A DNA stretch of 23,518 nucleotides from Chara braunii (GCA_003427395.1 BFEA01000355.1:675698-699215), one strand, 5' to 3'. Positions 10,069 to 19,752 are shown, numbered from the stretch's first letter. Program-made: numbers and translations. The notes: generated from the letters alone by a model not told the origin.

Positions 10069-12363
10069 CTACATGGGCTGCCGATGGGCCCGTCTCAGTA
10101 GCTCGACTGTGTCAATATCATCCAGCGAACTCTTCATCAAGAACTTCTTCACTCCCCGCTTTCGCGGTGAAAGAATAACCTCCTCTCCATCGATCCGCTG
10201 TCCGTCCTTCTCTGCCATCACGTAATCCATATCGGTCTTCCTCGATGTAGACCCCCTCGCCGACTTGGTGGCTGCCACCCTTATGGGTGTGATTGCCATA
10301 TCTCCTTCGAAAATTATTTTGATGCTCTGGCTACTAACCGGCTCCTTTCCTTTACTCGGCTTTACTCTCCTTGCTTCTACATTCTCCTTCATCGAAGGGA
10401 ACATTGATACGTCTCCCAGATCAGTTGCCCACTTGACGTACTTGCGATCATCAAGCACGACAAGTCTCTTATCTATTGCCCGCTTGAGATCCGGGCAGTC
10501 TCTCTTGATATGATCATCTCCTCTACAGTAGACGCAAAAGTTCCTGGGAGTGGGTGGCCTGTCGTCTGCGCTCCTAGAGGTCGAACCCCTGGCTGCTCTG
10601 GGGTCAGGGGACTTTGGATACGGATCAGACGACGCGCTATATTCCCCTCTCTCATTCCGTCCGCGCGAATCACTGTGGCGGTCTCCTCCAGATCCTCCTT
10701 GCTCATATCGTCCCCGTGAGTCATTCCGGTGGTATTCATGGTCGTATCGCCTGCGTGACTCATCGAGTCGATCTTCTCGGTTGTACCACCCTCGCGAATC
10801 GTCACGTTGCGCCCTCGCGAATCCCCCGTGGTCATACCGTCCGCGCGAGTCATCTCGCCGGTCTCCGTCTATATCTCCTCTCTCATACCTGCCACCCTTG
10901 CATCCATCTCGGTTCATCCTCTCATATCTGTCGTCCCTGTATCCGTCTCGTCGGCCCTGATCCGACTCCCACCTACCTCGAGAATGGCCTCTACCCCTAT
11001 CAGCCTCATAACGAGGGCTACGCGAGTAATCATCCAGTTTCCTAGCACGTCCATACGTCTCGCGAGCCTTGCGGTCCCGGTCTATCTCATCATCTCTACG
11101 TCGCCATGGCTCATCGTCTCTCTCCCTTTCCCTCGCACGATAATCAGTTAGCGTTCGAGGATTTCTATCCTTGACACTCCTCCAGGAATCGGTGTTTCTA
11201 TGGTCCCAGCGAAGTGAATAGGGCCCTCCGGGTTTGTCCCGGTAAGTCGTGGTTCCTGTGCTGGTCACAATCTTTGTAACCTGTCTTGTCAATCTCTTTA
11301 CCATGTCCCTTATCTCCTTCACTTCCTCGGCCACCGCTTCATTCTTTTCCGACCAGGGATAGTCCTTGAAATTAGGACATCTATCAGTGGCATACTCCTT
11401 ATAGAGAGAGAAATCACGCCTCCTCATTCCTCTCCATACCAAGTCCTTGTAGTCGTCTGCCTCTGCCTTTATTTCGAGCTTTAGGACTTCATGGAAGTCA
11501 AGCTTGTCGCGCATGAGATCTCTAACTATACTCTTTTGTCTGCCTTTGGACAGGTGTCCAATGAAGATGGTACAACGCTCGACCTCTGAGATCTTCCCCT
11601 TCTTCATCAGCACGTCAGAGATCTTCTCGAAACGCTTCCCAAATGCCTGTACGCTCTCATCTTCATCTTGAGTCATAGTCTCAAGGTCCTTGATGGAGTA
11701 CTTGTTATCCTCTAATTTGTAAAGCTCAATGAGGTTCTTCTTATACGTAGTTCATTTCCCATCCTTCGGTCGGGCTTCCTTAACTTCCTTGCCGAGACTT
11801 GGATCTACATTAAATAGGAAGTTTTCTATAATCTCTTCCTCTGACCACTGACTCCGGCTACCATGAAACTCCCACTTCTCCAGATATTTTGTGATTCCAT
11901 AGCCCCTTCAGGTAGGAGGCTAAGAGGTCTTGTGTGTAATAATATAGCGATCCTTGCTCTCGTAAGGGAGCGGATGTGACTCCCCCGTCTGGGGGTCGAA
12001 GACACGCCGGGGAGGTGCTCTATCCCTGTCTCTGTCCCTCCAATAGGAATCTCGTAGACTCTCTCTCCAGTCGTCCCTGCGCCTATCCGCCCTGGTTTCC
12101 CTCCGTTCATACTCGGGGGAGTGTCGTGTCGTCGCTTCTCGTCGAGCGCTCGAGGTCCAAGTTTTCAAAGTCTCCTCCGGCTCTGTCACGACTGGCTCAC
12201 CCATTACGTCGGGTTCTCCGTCATTGGTTTGGTCAACCCATCTCAGCGGTGCTCCCTGCCTAATTCGTTCCTTCAGATCCCTCAGTGCTCGGTCGGGCGA
12301 TGTCTTGCACTCCTCTCCTGCTTCGCCCGTGGTCGGTTGTGACCCCATCGTGTCTGGTTCCAT
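10069..12363 (-). pseudogene. gag: Gag (capsid/nucleocapsid) with CCHC zinc knuckle
   Basis: Forms the virus-like particle and packages element RNA. The ATG at 12363 follows a 139-base gap after the extra ORF and opens a charged N-terminal region. In the longest open part (from 11676) the first 70 residues resemble retrotransposon gag capsid sequence, including ESVQAFGKRFEKISDVL. Next comes an RD- and RG-rich repeat region, then a CCHC knuckle with C381, C384, H389 and C394 (numbered from 11676; CX2CX4HX4C). The frame is interrupted by TAG at 11922-11920, TGA at 11910-11908 and TGA at 11754-11752, and ends at TAG 10071-10069 with readable protease sequence beyond it. Residues on both sides of every stop remain coherent, so these look like point nonsense mutations. 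Confidence 0.85.
10640..11160 (-). repeat. RD/RG-rich imperfect repeat inside gag
   Basis: The gag frame carries recurring blocks such as DDSRGRYDHGG, NDSRGRYEQGG and HSDSRGRNERG, spaced roughly 15 to 25 residues apart, in a region made almost entirely of R, D, G, Y, E and S. The composition points to a disordered, probably RNA-binding segment just upstream of the zinc knuckle. Repeat-length variation between copies of the element is likely. Confidence 0.7.
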
Positions 12364-12501
12364 AGGCTACCAGAAGTTGTGGTCGGGCACTTACGTCAGG
12401 CGTTACAACCCGAAACTATGACAGTTGCAGTAGCCCAGACCAATGACAGAACTCGCAGCCCGGACCTGTTTACCTATCACGGTTCGCGCTCGTCTCCAAT
12501 C
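12364..12501 (-). other. Inter-ORF gap between extra ORF and gag
   Basis: Contains a GTAAGT word at 12394-12389 on the minus strand, a perfect plant-type 5' splice-donor hexamer, and TGGTAGCC just before the gag ATG. A tRNA-iMet primer-binding site usually begins TGGTATCAGAGC, so only the first five bases match. The gap is too short for an LTR, so the upstream ORF and gag most likely belong to one transcription unit. Confidence 0.4.
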
Positions 12502-13974
12502 CTAGTTCTCGACTGCCCCGATTACTGCCACCAGTATTTCGTTCGGGTCACGGACCTCGTGCTCGCCTTCGATCCCGAGAATCCCTGTGTCTATGTAAAC
12601 CTCTCCTTCGGGATCTGCCAACAAGATCGCGCCTCTCCTGATCTGCACTACACCCGCGACAGGATCTCTGCAGCAACGGCAGATCGCAGTCCCAAGTCTA
12701 ACCAATGTCTCCCGACTAGTGCCCCTCAAGACTCCTCGAGCGTCTATCTCTGTCCTCCTCACTAGATCATCTAGTCCTGACTCGGGTAGCCCGCAAACGG
12801 ATGAAACTTTCCTTCTACTGCCATCTAAAGCCGCCCCTCGGACCTTCACTGACCTCCACTATCTTTCCAAGAGCTTCCAATCTCTGTTTCTCCTCCTCTA
12901 ACTCCCAGATAAGGTCATTTGTCTAGCATCTGAGGAAAGTCAGTGCTATAGCCACTCGTAATCTCATCGCCGACAACTCCAATATTTCATAGAACGTCTC
13001 AAAATCTTCCTCATCTCCACTATCCTCTATGACCTCTAAAGTTTTTTTCGATTCCCTCTAGTACCGGTCGTGAGCGGCTAACACCCTGAGTATCGCTCCG
13101 TCTACTACAACTCTCCCTAGCTCCCAAGCCCTTTTGGCTTCGCTTATCTTTAACCTCTCAGTCTCTCTGGCCGTCTCGTACCACGCCCTTATCAGAGGTC
13201 GCCCATCGAATGGTGTTGTGCGTACTACGTACTTTAGTATCCTTCGTCCTCCTTCCACTCCAATCCAAAGACCTGTTCCCCTAGCCTCTCGCAGCGCACG
13301 GCGAACACACTCTGCCTCCTCAACTATGCCCAACTTGGTATGGAGTTGGAGCTCTGCGATCACTAACACCAATGGGCCGTCCAGTCTCCCTACCACATGC
13401 AACGAGTACCTGTCAGTCGCATATAGTGCAGTCCCGCTCATGCCCTGCTGCTATCCTCCTGCGTTACCTTGTCCTCTGTTGTTACGTCCTCTGCGGACTT
13501 TCCCTTAGCTCCTTCGCGTGATAGGTTTCTTGCCTTTATCCTCTCTAGAAAGTCCGATCTCCACGCCTGGATTAACTCTCTATCTTGCTGGAACAGACTC
13601 TTTAACTCTTTCGTCGTGAGCTCGACCCTACGCAACTTGCCCTCATTTTGGCACGAACCGTTCTCCCTTATCTTGTTTCCCAACTCCTTTACCTGGTTCA
13701 ACAGTGGCTCTTAAATGCGCTTTCCCACTCTTCTCACCCCCTCATTCTCCTCTTCCATATTCTGTGCACATCTCTTATTAGTTCATCCTCATACCCTCGC
13801 TCTAGCCTCAGCTACCGTCGCGTCGAAGTACCATTCCAACCGCAAGTAGTTTGCTGACTATACCATTACCTCATAAACCACCTTCGTCTGGAAGTGACGC
13901 AAGCAAGGACTCCCAGCCAATACTCGTCAACCAAGTCTCCAGCTCACCGTTGTATTTTTTTTGTCAACCATCAT
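12502..13974 (-). pseudogene. Extra ORF upstream of gag, unrecognised, decayed
   Basis: About 490 codons of coherent, protein-like sequence run from the ATG at 13974 to a stop near 12502, spread over two frames by indels. Readable parts in order: YNGELETWLTSIGWESLL (from 13954), YEVMV (13875), SANYLRLEWYFDATVAEA (from about 13857), a lysine- and glutamate-rich segment with LIQAWRSDFLERIKARN, then GTALYATDRYSLHVVGRL (from about 13438), an acidic part with EDSGDEEDFETFYEILE, a likely coiled coil LIWELEEEKQRLEALG, and a last segment with CRCCRDPVAG ending at 12502. Stops interrupt it at 13860, 13791, 13785, 13713 and 13060 among others, and the frame changes near 13962, 13875, 13441 and 12850. 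I recognise no family. It is on the same strand as gag and only 139 bases from it. An alternative is that it is the 3' remnant of a separate neighbouring element. Confidence 0.6.
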
Positions 13975-14160
13975 GAGACACCTGTTTGAGCAAGATATTA
14001 AAAGTTCTTTTTTTTTAGTGCTTCCTCGCCAGGGTGAGGTAAGTTTCTATTTTCTCCTCGATTCTCACTGAGCTCACACTTCTCTTTGCAGCTCCTTGCT
14101 TCTACTATACTTGATTTGGCTGCTATAGCAGTTAGATACAACCAAACAACAAGGACATGA
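13973..14160 (+). other. Speculative two-exon micro-ORF with a 53-nt intron-like segment
   Basis: An ATG at 13973 opens 22 codons to 14038, followed by GGTGAG|GTAAGT, a perfect donor. An acceptor TTCTCTTTGCAG ends at 14091, and the frame resumes in phase to a TGA at 14158-14160, giving about 44 residues. The intervening 53 nt is shorter than usual plant introns and contains a plausible branch-site CTCAC. The second half reads LLASTILDLAAIAVRYNQ. Chance remains likely, and no homology is claimed. Confidence 0.15.
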
Positions 14161-16086
14161 AAATAATTCATGTAGGCAAATGACGAGCATGATTGACAAA
14201 GGCAACGATTACGATCACGCGGTTGATGAGTATGAGCGTGATATGCACAAGTTTGAACGAAGATAACCGCGGCAGTGGTGGTGTAGTGAAGACAACCACG
14301 CCAACGATGCAAGTAGACTCGATCTTTACCATGTACGAGATAAATATCAACATTAGGGCACTTCAAAGGTCCTTTCATTCGTCGAGAATCTGACCCACGT
14401 CGCTCCCATACACCTCGTATCGGGTAAACCAGCATTTAGAATTGAAATCTAATGCAACCATGCTGCTATCCGTACTTGAAACCCCATTCAGACTCCTTAT
14501 TCGCTCGTTCTCTTGGGGGAACGGGCGAGTTATACCTCCATTATCTTTTCTCCCTTCGACTTCTCTTGCAAACTCCCTTTCTCCTTTGACTCTCTCCCTG
14601 TCGTTCTATTCCTAAAACTAATATTACCACTGAACTCGCCCACCTACAACTCGAATCTTGTTGGTCGTCTTCATCTCGCTGATCATTATCATCCCGACAC
14701 TTGTATCCTTTGCTTCTTGGCAGTTGTTATCCTCCTTATAGTCGAGGTCACTTGCTATCGCGGTCGTGTCCGTTACCTTTGCATGATCATGTTTTCTACC
14801 ATGCATGTCGTCTCCATAGTTACTGCATCTGGTTAAAGAGCTAGCCCGGTACGTTTGAATAACGATCGAAAGAGATGAAATTGAGAAAGGAATAGCAGGG
14901 GTTGAGACAAGGATAGGAGAAGAAGGTTTGCAAGGTCCCTGGGCCCTGCCTTGGGTGAATTGCTTGATTGTTTAAGATTCATTGTTAGAGAGGGAGTCAA
15001 AGAGATTAAACGAAGGGAGTATGTCGGAAGAGAGTCAAGCAAGTAAAAAATGTATGAAGCTTATTTGTTGATAAATTAACAAATACTTTTCTCGAGAATC
15101 TACCGTAGTAAGAACATCATGAAAAAGTTGTGCTTGATAGCAATGGTAAGAGAGGTGCAATGAAGGAGAAGAGCAAAGGAGAAAAAAAGAACAATGTGGC
15201 AGAAATATTTTTCCATATTTTTTCTTTATGATTTTGTCAGCGGCTGCTAAGGTAACAATTTTCTAGAAGTTAACCATTTGTTTGCGGGTTTCAGTGACTG
15301 CTGCCATAAGTAGAGGGGCTGTTGTCACTCAGCACGTTGTGTGTAATGTTGATTATGTTGGGTGCCTTGAATTTAGTGAAGGGTAACTGTTGATCGACTG
15401 CTGAAGCATGAAAGTTATAGCCATTTGTTTTAAGAGGAATTTTTAGCAACTGGTACGGTGGACGGGTGGTTTGCTGCGATAACGCGGGTGAACGATTTCG
15501 TCGCCAATAATTATTTGAGTTGACAACTGATGTTGTTATTGTGGTGGTTGACTGTGAGTTTGCGAGTGAACAAGTATTGCTATAAATATTCAATTTACTG
15601 CAACTCGCTTATTGCTACCGTTGTTTCACCTGATCACGATGTTGCCAATCCAAGCTACTGCAGTCAGCATTGGAACTGTTCTTGTGCATTCGGCTGGTGT
15701 GGTTGCCGCTTTCAACGACAACGGGTTACTGTTGCCATTGTATTACGGTGGAGCAATCGTTCAACGAGCTTCAAACATTTGATTGGGTTGGCTACAACAA
15801 CAGGCTTTTGGGGGTAGCAAATCCGCCCACTCACGCACCCACCGTCTCACAATCAAAGTGTACCTTCTGGGATATTCTACTGGATTGCAGGTATCTGTAC
15901 CTCAGGCACATACCTGCTGAAGGTGAGAAACCGTGCCTGAGAGCCCTATATATGCTCACGCTGACACCAGTAGGGCGGTTGGGAGGCGTACAATAGAGAA
16001 AGGTACTGGCCGACTCCGATTCCAGCCACACATTGTCCTTTTGCCTGCCTCACAGCAAACGGGGTGGACACATTTGGGTGGCCAGG
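14161..16086. other. Unassigned stretch, no gene seen
   Basis: Includes purine-rich DNA at about 14870-15030 and mixed sequence after it. Frames of 60 to 108 codons overlap on both strands without recognised domains. An inverted pair of words, CCTCAGGCAC and GTGCCTGAG, lies near 15900-15950. No RNA gene is evident. Confidence 0.5.
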
Positions 16087-16333
16087 GCTGTGTGCTGTGT
16101 CACACAACACTTAGCACATGTCACACAACACTTCATATAGCATTCATAAAGTTGTGTGCTGGTCAGACAACACACATGTCACATGTCACAATGTGTGACA
16201 TATTCTAAGTGTTGTTTGACCAGCACACAACTTTCGAAGTCATGAGTGAGTACAAGTGACATGTGCTAAATGCTGCGTGATATGTGTTGAGTGTTGTGTG
16301 GCATGTGCTAAGTGCTTTGTGGCCGGCACACAG
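16087..16333. repeat. Foldback (inverted-repeat) element, about 247 bp
   Basis: The inner arms 16148-16173 and 16209-16234 are 26 bp and match with one mismatch. Between them, TGTCACA and TGTGACA form a further palindrome. Outer arms are also inverted with some divergence: AGCACATGTCACACAACACT on the left against a near-reverse-complement around 16290-16316, and GCTGTGTGC against GGCACACAGC at the outer ends. This is the form of a foldback or MITE-like element. No coding capacity. Confidence 0.7.
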
Positions 16334-16390
16334 CTTCTTGAATTTTTTATTAGTTTCTTTATGCATTCTGTTTGCAGCATAATACTTTGT

Positions 16391-16523
16391 CATGACATAG
16401 CACATCATCTACTACATCACATAGCACATCACATAGCACAACACATATCACATAGTACATCACATAGCACTTCACATAACACATCACATAGCACATCACA
16501 TAGCACATGATATAGCACATCAC
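16391..16523. repeat. Minisatellite with 12-bp unit CACATAGCACAT
   Basis: About eleven imperfect copies of a CACATAGCACAT-like unit in tandem, some with single-base changes such as CACATAACACAT and CACATAGTACAT. The word TAGCACAT also occurs in the adjacent foldback element, so the satellite may have expanded from one of its arms. Confidence 0.85.
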
Positions 16524-16564
16524 AATGCGTATTATATGTCAATCAAGAGGAGGCCATTGTGTCT

Positions 16565-16690
16565 AGGAGGGAGGGAGGGAGTCAATCAATGATGGGGCGA
16601 GCCAATCAAGAAGGAGGCAGAGAGCCAATCAAGAGGGAGGAAGGGAGGGAGGCAATCACGAGGGAGGGAGCCAATCAAGGAGGCAGAAGA
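16565..16690. repeat. Purine-rich repeat with GAGCCAATCAAG words
   Basis: Runs of GGGAGG alternate with CCAATCAAG or CAATCAC, giving about five degenerate units of roughly 20 to 30 bp. It directly follows the CACATAGCACAT satellite. Frames that seem open here come from this composition. Confidence 0.7.
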
Positions 16691-16706
16691 ACTGACGACA
16701 AAAAAA

Positions 16707-16900
16707 GCAGAAAAGTTGTCAGAGTAAGGACTACAGTACTACACTACTGCATATGCCATATGGGGACTATACACATCCTACAGTCTTCTCCTGAATACAA
16801 CGAACGATCATTATAAATAAAACTATAACGACCTTACGTTGTATTCGGGAACTGTAAAACGCAGAAAAGTTGCAGTGAGTCTACAAACTACATTACTGTA
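16707..16900. repeat. Direct and inverted short repeats
   Basis: GCAGAAAAGTTG occurs at 16707-16718 and again at 16861-16872, with diverged flanks (GTCAGAGTAAGGACTACAGT against CAGTGAGTCTACAAAC). Between them, GAATACAACG at 16793-16802 and its reverse complement at 16837-16846 form an inverted pair. This could be an old duplicated element or a small MITE. Confidence 0.5.
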
Positions 16901-17041
16901 AAGGGAGCGTGCTTGCCTTTGCAGGTGCCTGTTCCAGAATGGTCCCTGGACGAGGGATGTGCACCATCTTGGGTCCAGAGAGGTGGACAGGGTGTTGAAC
17001 CTGGTCCAAGTACTACTGATCAAGGATGAGGCTTACTCACA

Positions 17042-17121
17042 CAAGCACACGCACACACACGCACACACACACACACACACACACATACACACATACATAC
17101 ACACACACACACACGCACACA
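17042..17121. repeat. (CA)n microsatellite with CATA interruptions
   Basis: About 80 bp of CA repeats interrupted by CG and TA dinucleotides. The same type of sequence explains the His- and Thr-rich frame at 16959-17150. Confidence 0.95.
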
Positions 17122-17581
17122 GGGCGAGTAATGCGGTAGGGAGCTATTAGAAGGAGTGTGGGCGACCTTAAACTCAATTTAGGGAAAGACTATTGAATAG
17201 AGTCAGTAGACACAATCCATAAGGGATAGACTAAACGATGAAACCACATAACCATCTTCCTAAACAACAGAGCAGACCCTCATTATGATTGCATGAGACG
17301 AGCATGTCCAGACGGTGTTCGTTCAGAGAGGTCAAGTAGATGACGGACTCATATGGCATACTTACAGTAGCGTGTTTTCTACTAAGCTCTTGACATGATT
17401 GTAGTCACATTCAGCCAGGTCTAGCTGTAATTGTGGTCGGATACAGACAGGAAAGTCCTAGTGTGAGTATGCCAATAGAAACAAAAAAAAAGAAAGAAAA
17501 AAACAAAGATGCAACTGATGGATTGTCAATCGTCGAATCACAAGGACCCAACGGAGAGAATGATATGCGAGCATCACTTAC

Positions 17582-17629
17582 ACATAACACACACACACGC
17601 ACACACACATTGAGAGAGAGAGAGAGAGA
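17582..17629. repeat. (CA)n then (GA)n compound microsatellite
   Basis: CA repeats to about 17609 pass directly into GAGAGAGA sequence to about 17629. No gene is implied. Confidence 0.9.
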
Positions 17630-17950
17630 TGGTCAATATTCCAACCCTTACGTCCTCTTCTACCTATGCCTCTCTCGCTCACTCTCTTCCCCATCCCTTC
17701 CCTTCATCCTAATACCGCCATGGTCGTCGTCTACTATCTGAAGTTTCTCTCCTCCTTATCTATCAAGGCGGCCGTACAATCCAGATGGAACCACGTCGGC
17801 TTCTTACCACGTGACAACTCGATCGCTTTTTCCAAGAACTCTGAAATCTCTCCCTCCTCCCTCTCTTTCCAGCTGCATCAGCATATCCATCACACTGGCA
17901 AACGACGATCCATCGGCAGACCCAACTTGCCTTCCTGTGCGAGACGCAAC

Positions 17951-18056
17951 TTGCCACGTGGACACGAAGATGACCGCACATTGCCACGAAGATGACAACA
18001 CATCCAAAACATGCACGCTCTGAACATTGCCACTTTGACACGAAGATGACCGCACG
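17951..18056. repeat. Direct repeat of about 30 bp, two full and one partial copy
   Basis: The 30-bp segment 17951-17980 recurs at 18027-18056 with few changes, sharing GACACGAAGATGACCGCAC. A partial copy TTGCCACGAAGATGAC occupies 17981-17996. This is a local tandem duplication; the frames across it are not supported as genes. Confidence 0.7.
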
Positions 18057-18176
18057 TTAAACACCATCGCCATCGCCATCAAACACCTTCCTTTGACCCG
18101 TGCATAGCCACTTGGCAGTCGTAACAAATGTACTCGGCTATGCTTCGACATCATAAAATGAACAGAACGTCGACCA

Positions 18177-18200
18177 TCTCTCCCTCTCTCTCTCTCTCTA
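18177..18200. repeat. (CT)n microsatellite
   Basis: TCTCCCTCTCTCTCTCTCTC-type run of about 24 bp. Confidence 0.9.
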
Positions 18201-18418
18201 ATAAAGAAAAGATAACAAAAGGGGGGGTTTCATCTGATTCTCGAAAGGAGGTACAAAGTGTATATCTGATCTTGAACGAGATAAGCAAATGGCTCAAGAT
18301 GAGCAAACGGCTCATCAAGCAGGGAGAGCAACTCCTTGCGAAGTGCCTAGAGGTTACACAACAAATACTCATCGAGAGAGCGCGAGAATGACGAAACAAG
18401 ACTAACAACAGCGAGATC

Positions 18419-18484
18419 TCCTGCTCCTCCTCCTCTTTCTGCTCCTCTTTCTGCTCCTCTTTCTCATCGTCCTCCTCCTCCTCC
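18419..18484. repeat. CTC-rich trinucleotide tract
   Basis: Repeats of CTCCTC with CTTTCTG inserts. On the minus strand this gives glutamate-rich open frames (18151-18525), which are an artefact of the repeat. Confidence 0.85.
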
Positions 18485-18529
18485 AACAAAAAAAATCCTA
18501 CGAGAAATAAAAGTTGAAAAAACATTTCA

Positions 18530-19000
18530 TTAAAAAAAAATCCTTCATATTTATAAATTAGTTTTCCAATGTTCGTGAAATTCTAAAATTTTCAGTTTTA
18601 TTTGATAAGTTTTCGTCTAAATATGAGTTTTCCCTTCCAACTACATCTATTTGTTTAAGATGGAATGAAAATCTGAATGAGCTTATGAAAAATTTTAATT
18701 AATTTTTAATTCTACTACAACAAATATCTTCTAATGAAAATTGGATTAACCTATTTATGACTGAAAATCCTTACGTAAAACGACGGTCCAATTAAAATAT
18801 TTCATAAACTTATCCAGACTTTCATTCCATCTCTAGCATGCAGCCCAAATAAGAAGGGATACCCCATTCTTGGAATGGAAGTTTGCAAGTAAGATAAAAA
18901 AGTTTAAAATTTGAATAATTTTTTTTGAGATAGACTGAAAATTTAAAATTTAGAATGTAATTTTACTATAAAATAATTATTTAATTCTGGAAAACTTTTA
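18530..19000. other. AT-rich stretch, nothing recognised
   Basis: Long A and T runs and TTTAATT words, no ORF of length or motif content worth calling, no clear repeat family. Confidence 0.6.
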
Positions 19001-19009
19001 CGTTGTCTT

Positions 19010-19240
19010 CCTCCTCCTCGTCCTTGGCCATTCATCGAATGCGGCGCTTCTATGTTCTTCTCGATCACCAACGAAACTCCAATGACTCATATCGAGACCG
19101 GACGCATGAAAATACAAGACGACTAAGCGAGACCGACCCTCCTCCTCCTCCTCTTCCTCCTCTTCCTCCTCCTCCTCCTCCTCCTTGGCCATTCATCGAA
19201 CACGCGCTTCTCTGTTATTCACCATCGCCAACGAAACTTC
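19010..19240. repeat. Two-copy local duplication separated by CTC repeats
   Basis: A segment of about 70 bp at 19010-19080 (with TCCTTGGCCATTCATCGAA) recurs at 19171-19240, offset about 161 bases. The word CCAACGAAACT marks the end of both copies. Between them lie further CTCCTC runs. Glutamate- and proline-rich frames in this stretch are repeat artefacts. Confidence 0.75.
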
Positions 19241-19585
19241 TCCTCCTTCTCCTTCTCCTTCTCCTCCTCCTTTTCCTCCTCTTGCTACTACTACTACTAC
19301 TCGGCAACCCGTCTAACGCGACGGTTGTCCGTACTTCTCCATCGCCATGACACTTCAAATGCGTGATCCAAACTGCTCTTTCCTTGCACTCTGAGGCTTG
19401 CATGCTGAGTTCGATCGATGGCGGCATTTCCTATACCAAAGCGTGGTTAGAGGGAGAGAGAGAGGAGAACGACTACTACCCTAATATTTTCTACTATTGC
19501 GAGAAACGTTGAAGCTTTGCCTTACCACAAACAACGAGAAACTAAACAAGAATCACGACAAGCTCATTCTGGGTAAGACACCGCC

Positions 19586-19587
<2 letters not shown>

Positions 19588-19630
<43 letters not shown>

Positions 19631-19752
19631 CACACACACACATACACCGAGAAGGAGAAGGAGAAGGAGAAGAAGAAGAAGAAGAAGAAAAAGAAGAAAA
19701 AGAAGAAGAAGAAGAAGAAAAAGAAGAAAAAGAAAAAGAAGAAAAAGAAGAA
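19588..19752. repeat. Compound (CT)n-(CA)n-(GAAGAA)n microsatellite
   Basis: CT repeats to 19627, then CA repeats to about 19648, then purine GAAGAA/GAGAAG/AAAGAA to 19752. The apparent 231-residue frame at 19497-20192 is largely the translation of this tract and is not a supported gene. Confidence 0.95.

Larger units (their letters stand above)
6124..13974 (-). mobile_element. Decayed Ty3/gypsy-type LTR retrotransposon
   Basis: On the minus strand the order is extra ORF, gag with CCHC knuckle, protease, reverse transcriptase, RNase H, integrase. Integrase after RNase H is the order of the Ty3/gypsy group and not of Ty1/copia. Coding is disrupted by seven in-frame stops across gag-pol and by frame changes at about 9256 and 8837, with more lesions in the upstream ORF. 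Three N bases (8137, 8142, 9686) lie inside pol. I could not identify paired LTRs or target-site duplications, so the outer limits are approximate: the left limit is the TG after the purine tract and the right limit is the first ATG of the extra ORF. The copy is probably non-autonomous now. Confidence 0.9.

Noticed and set aside
10473-10853. Minus-strand frame of 126 codons and several plus-strand frames within gag
   Set aside because: Shadows of the RD-rich gag repeat in other frames.
12361-12380. TGGTAGCC before the gag ATG as a primer-binding site
   Set aside because: Matches the tRNA-iMet primer site for only the first five bases, and an upstream coding segment lies beside it rather than an LTR.
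13438-13441. ATGA stop/start overlap between two pieces of the extra ORF, which looks like termination-reinitiation
   Set aside because: The ORF contains several other frame changes and stops, so an indel at this point is the simpler explanation.
18151-18525. Glutamate-rich minus-strand frame of 124 codons
   Set aside because: Arises from the CTC-rich tract at 18419-18484; no motif outside it.
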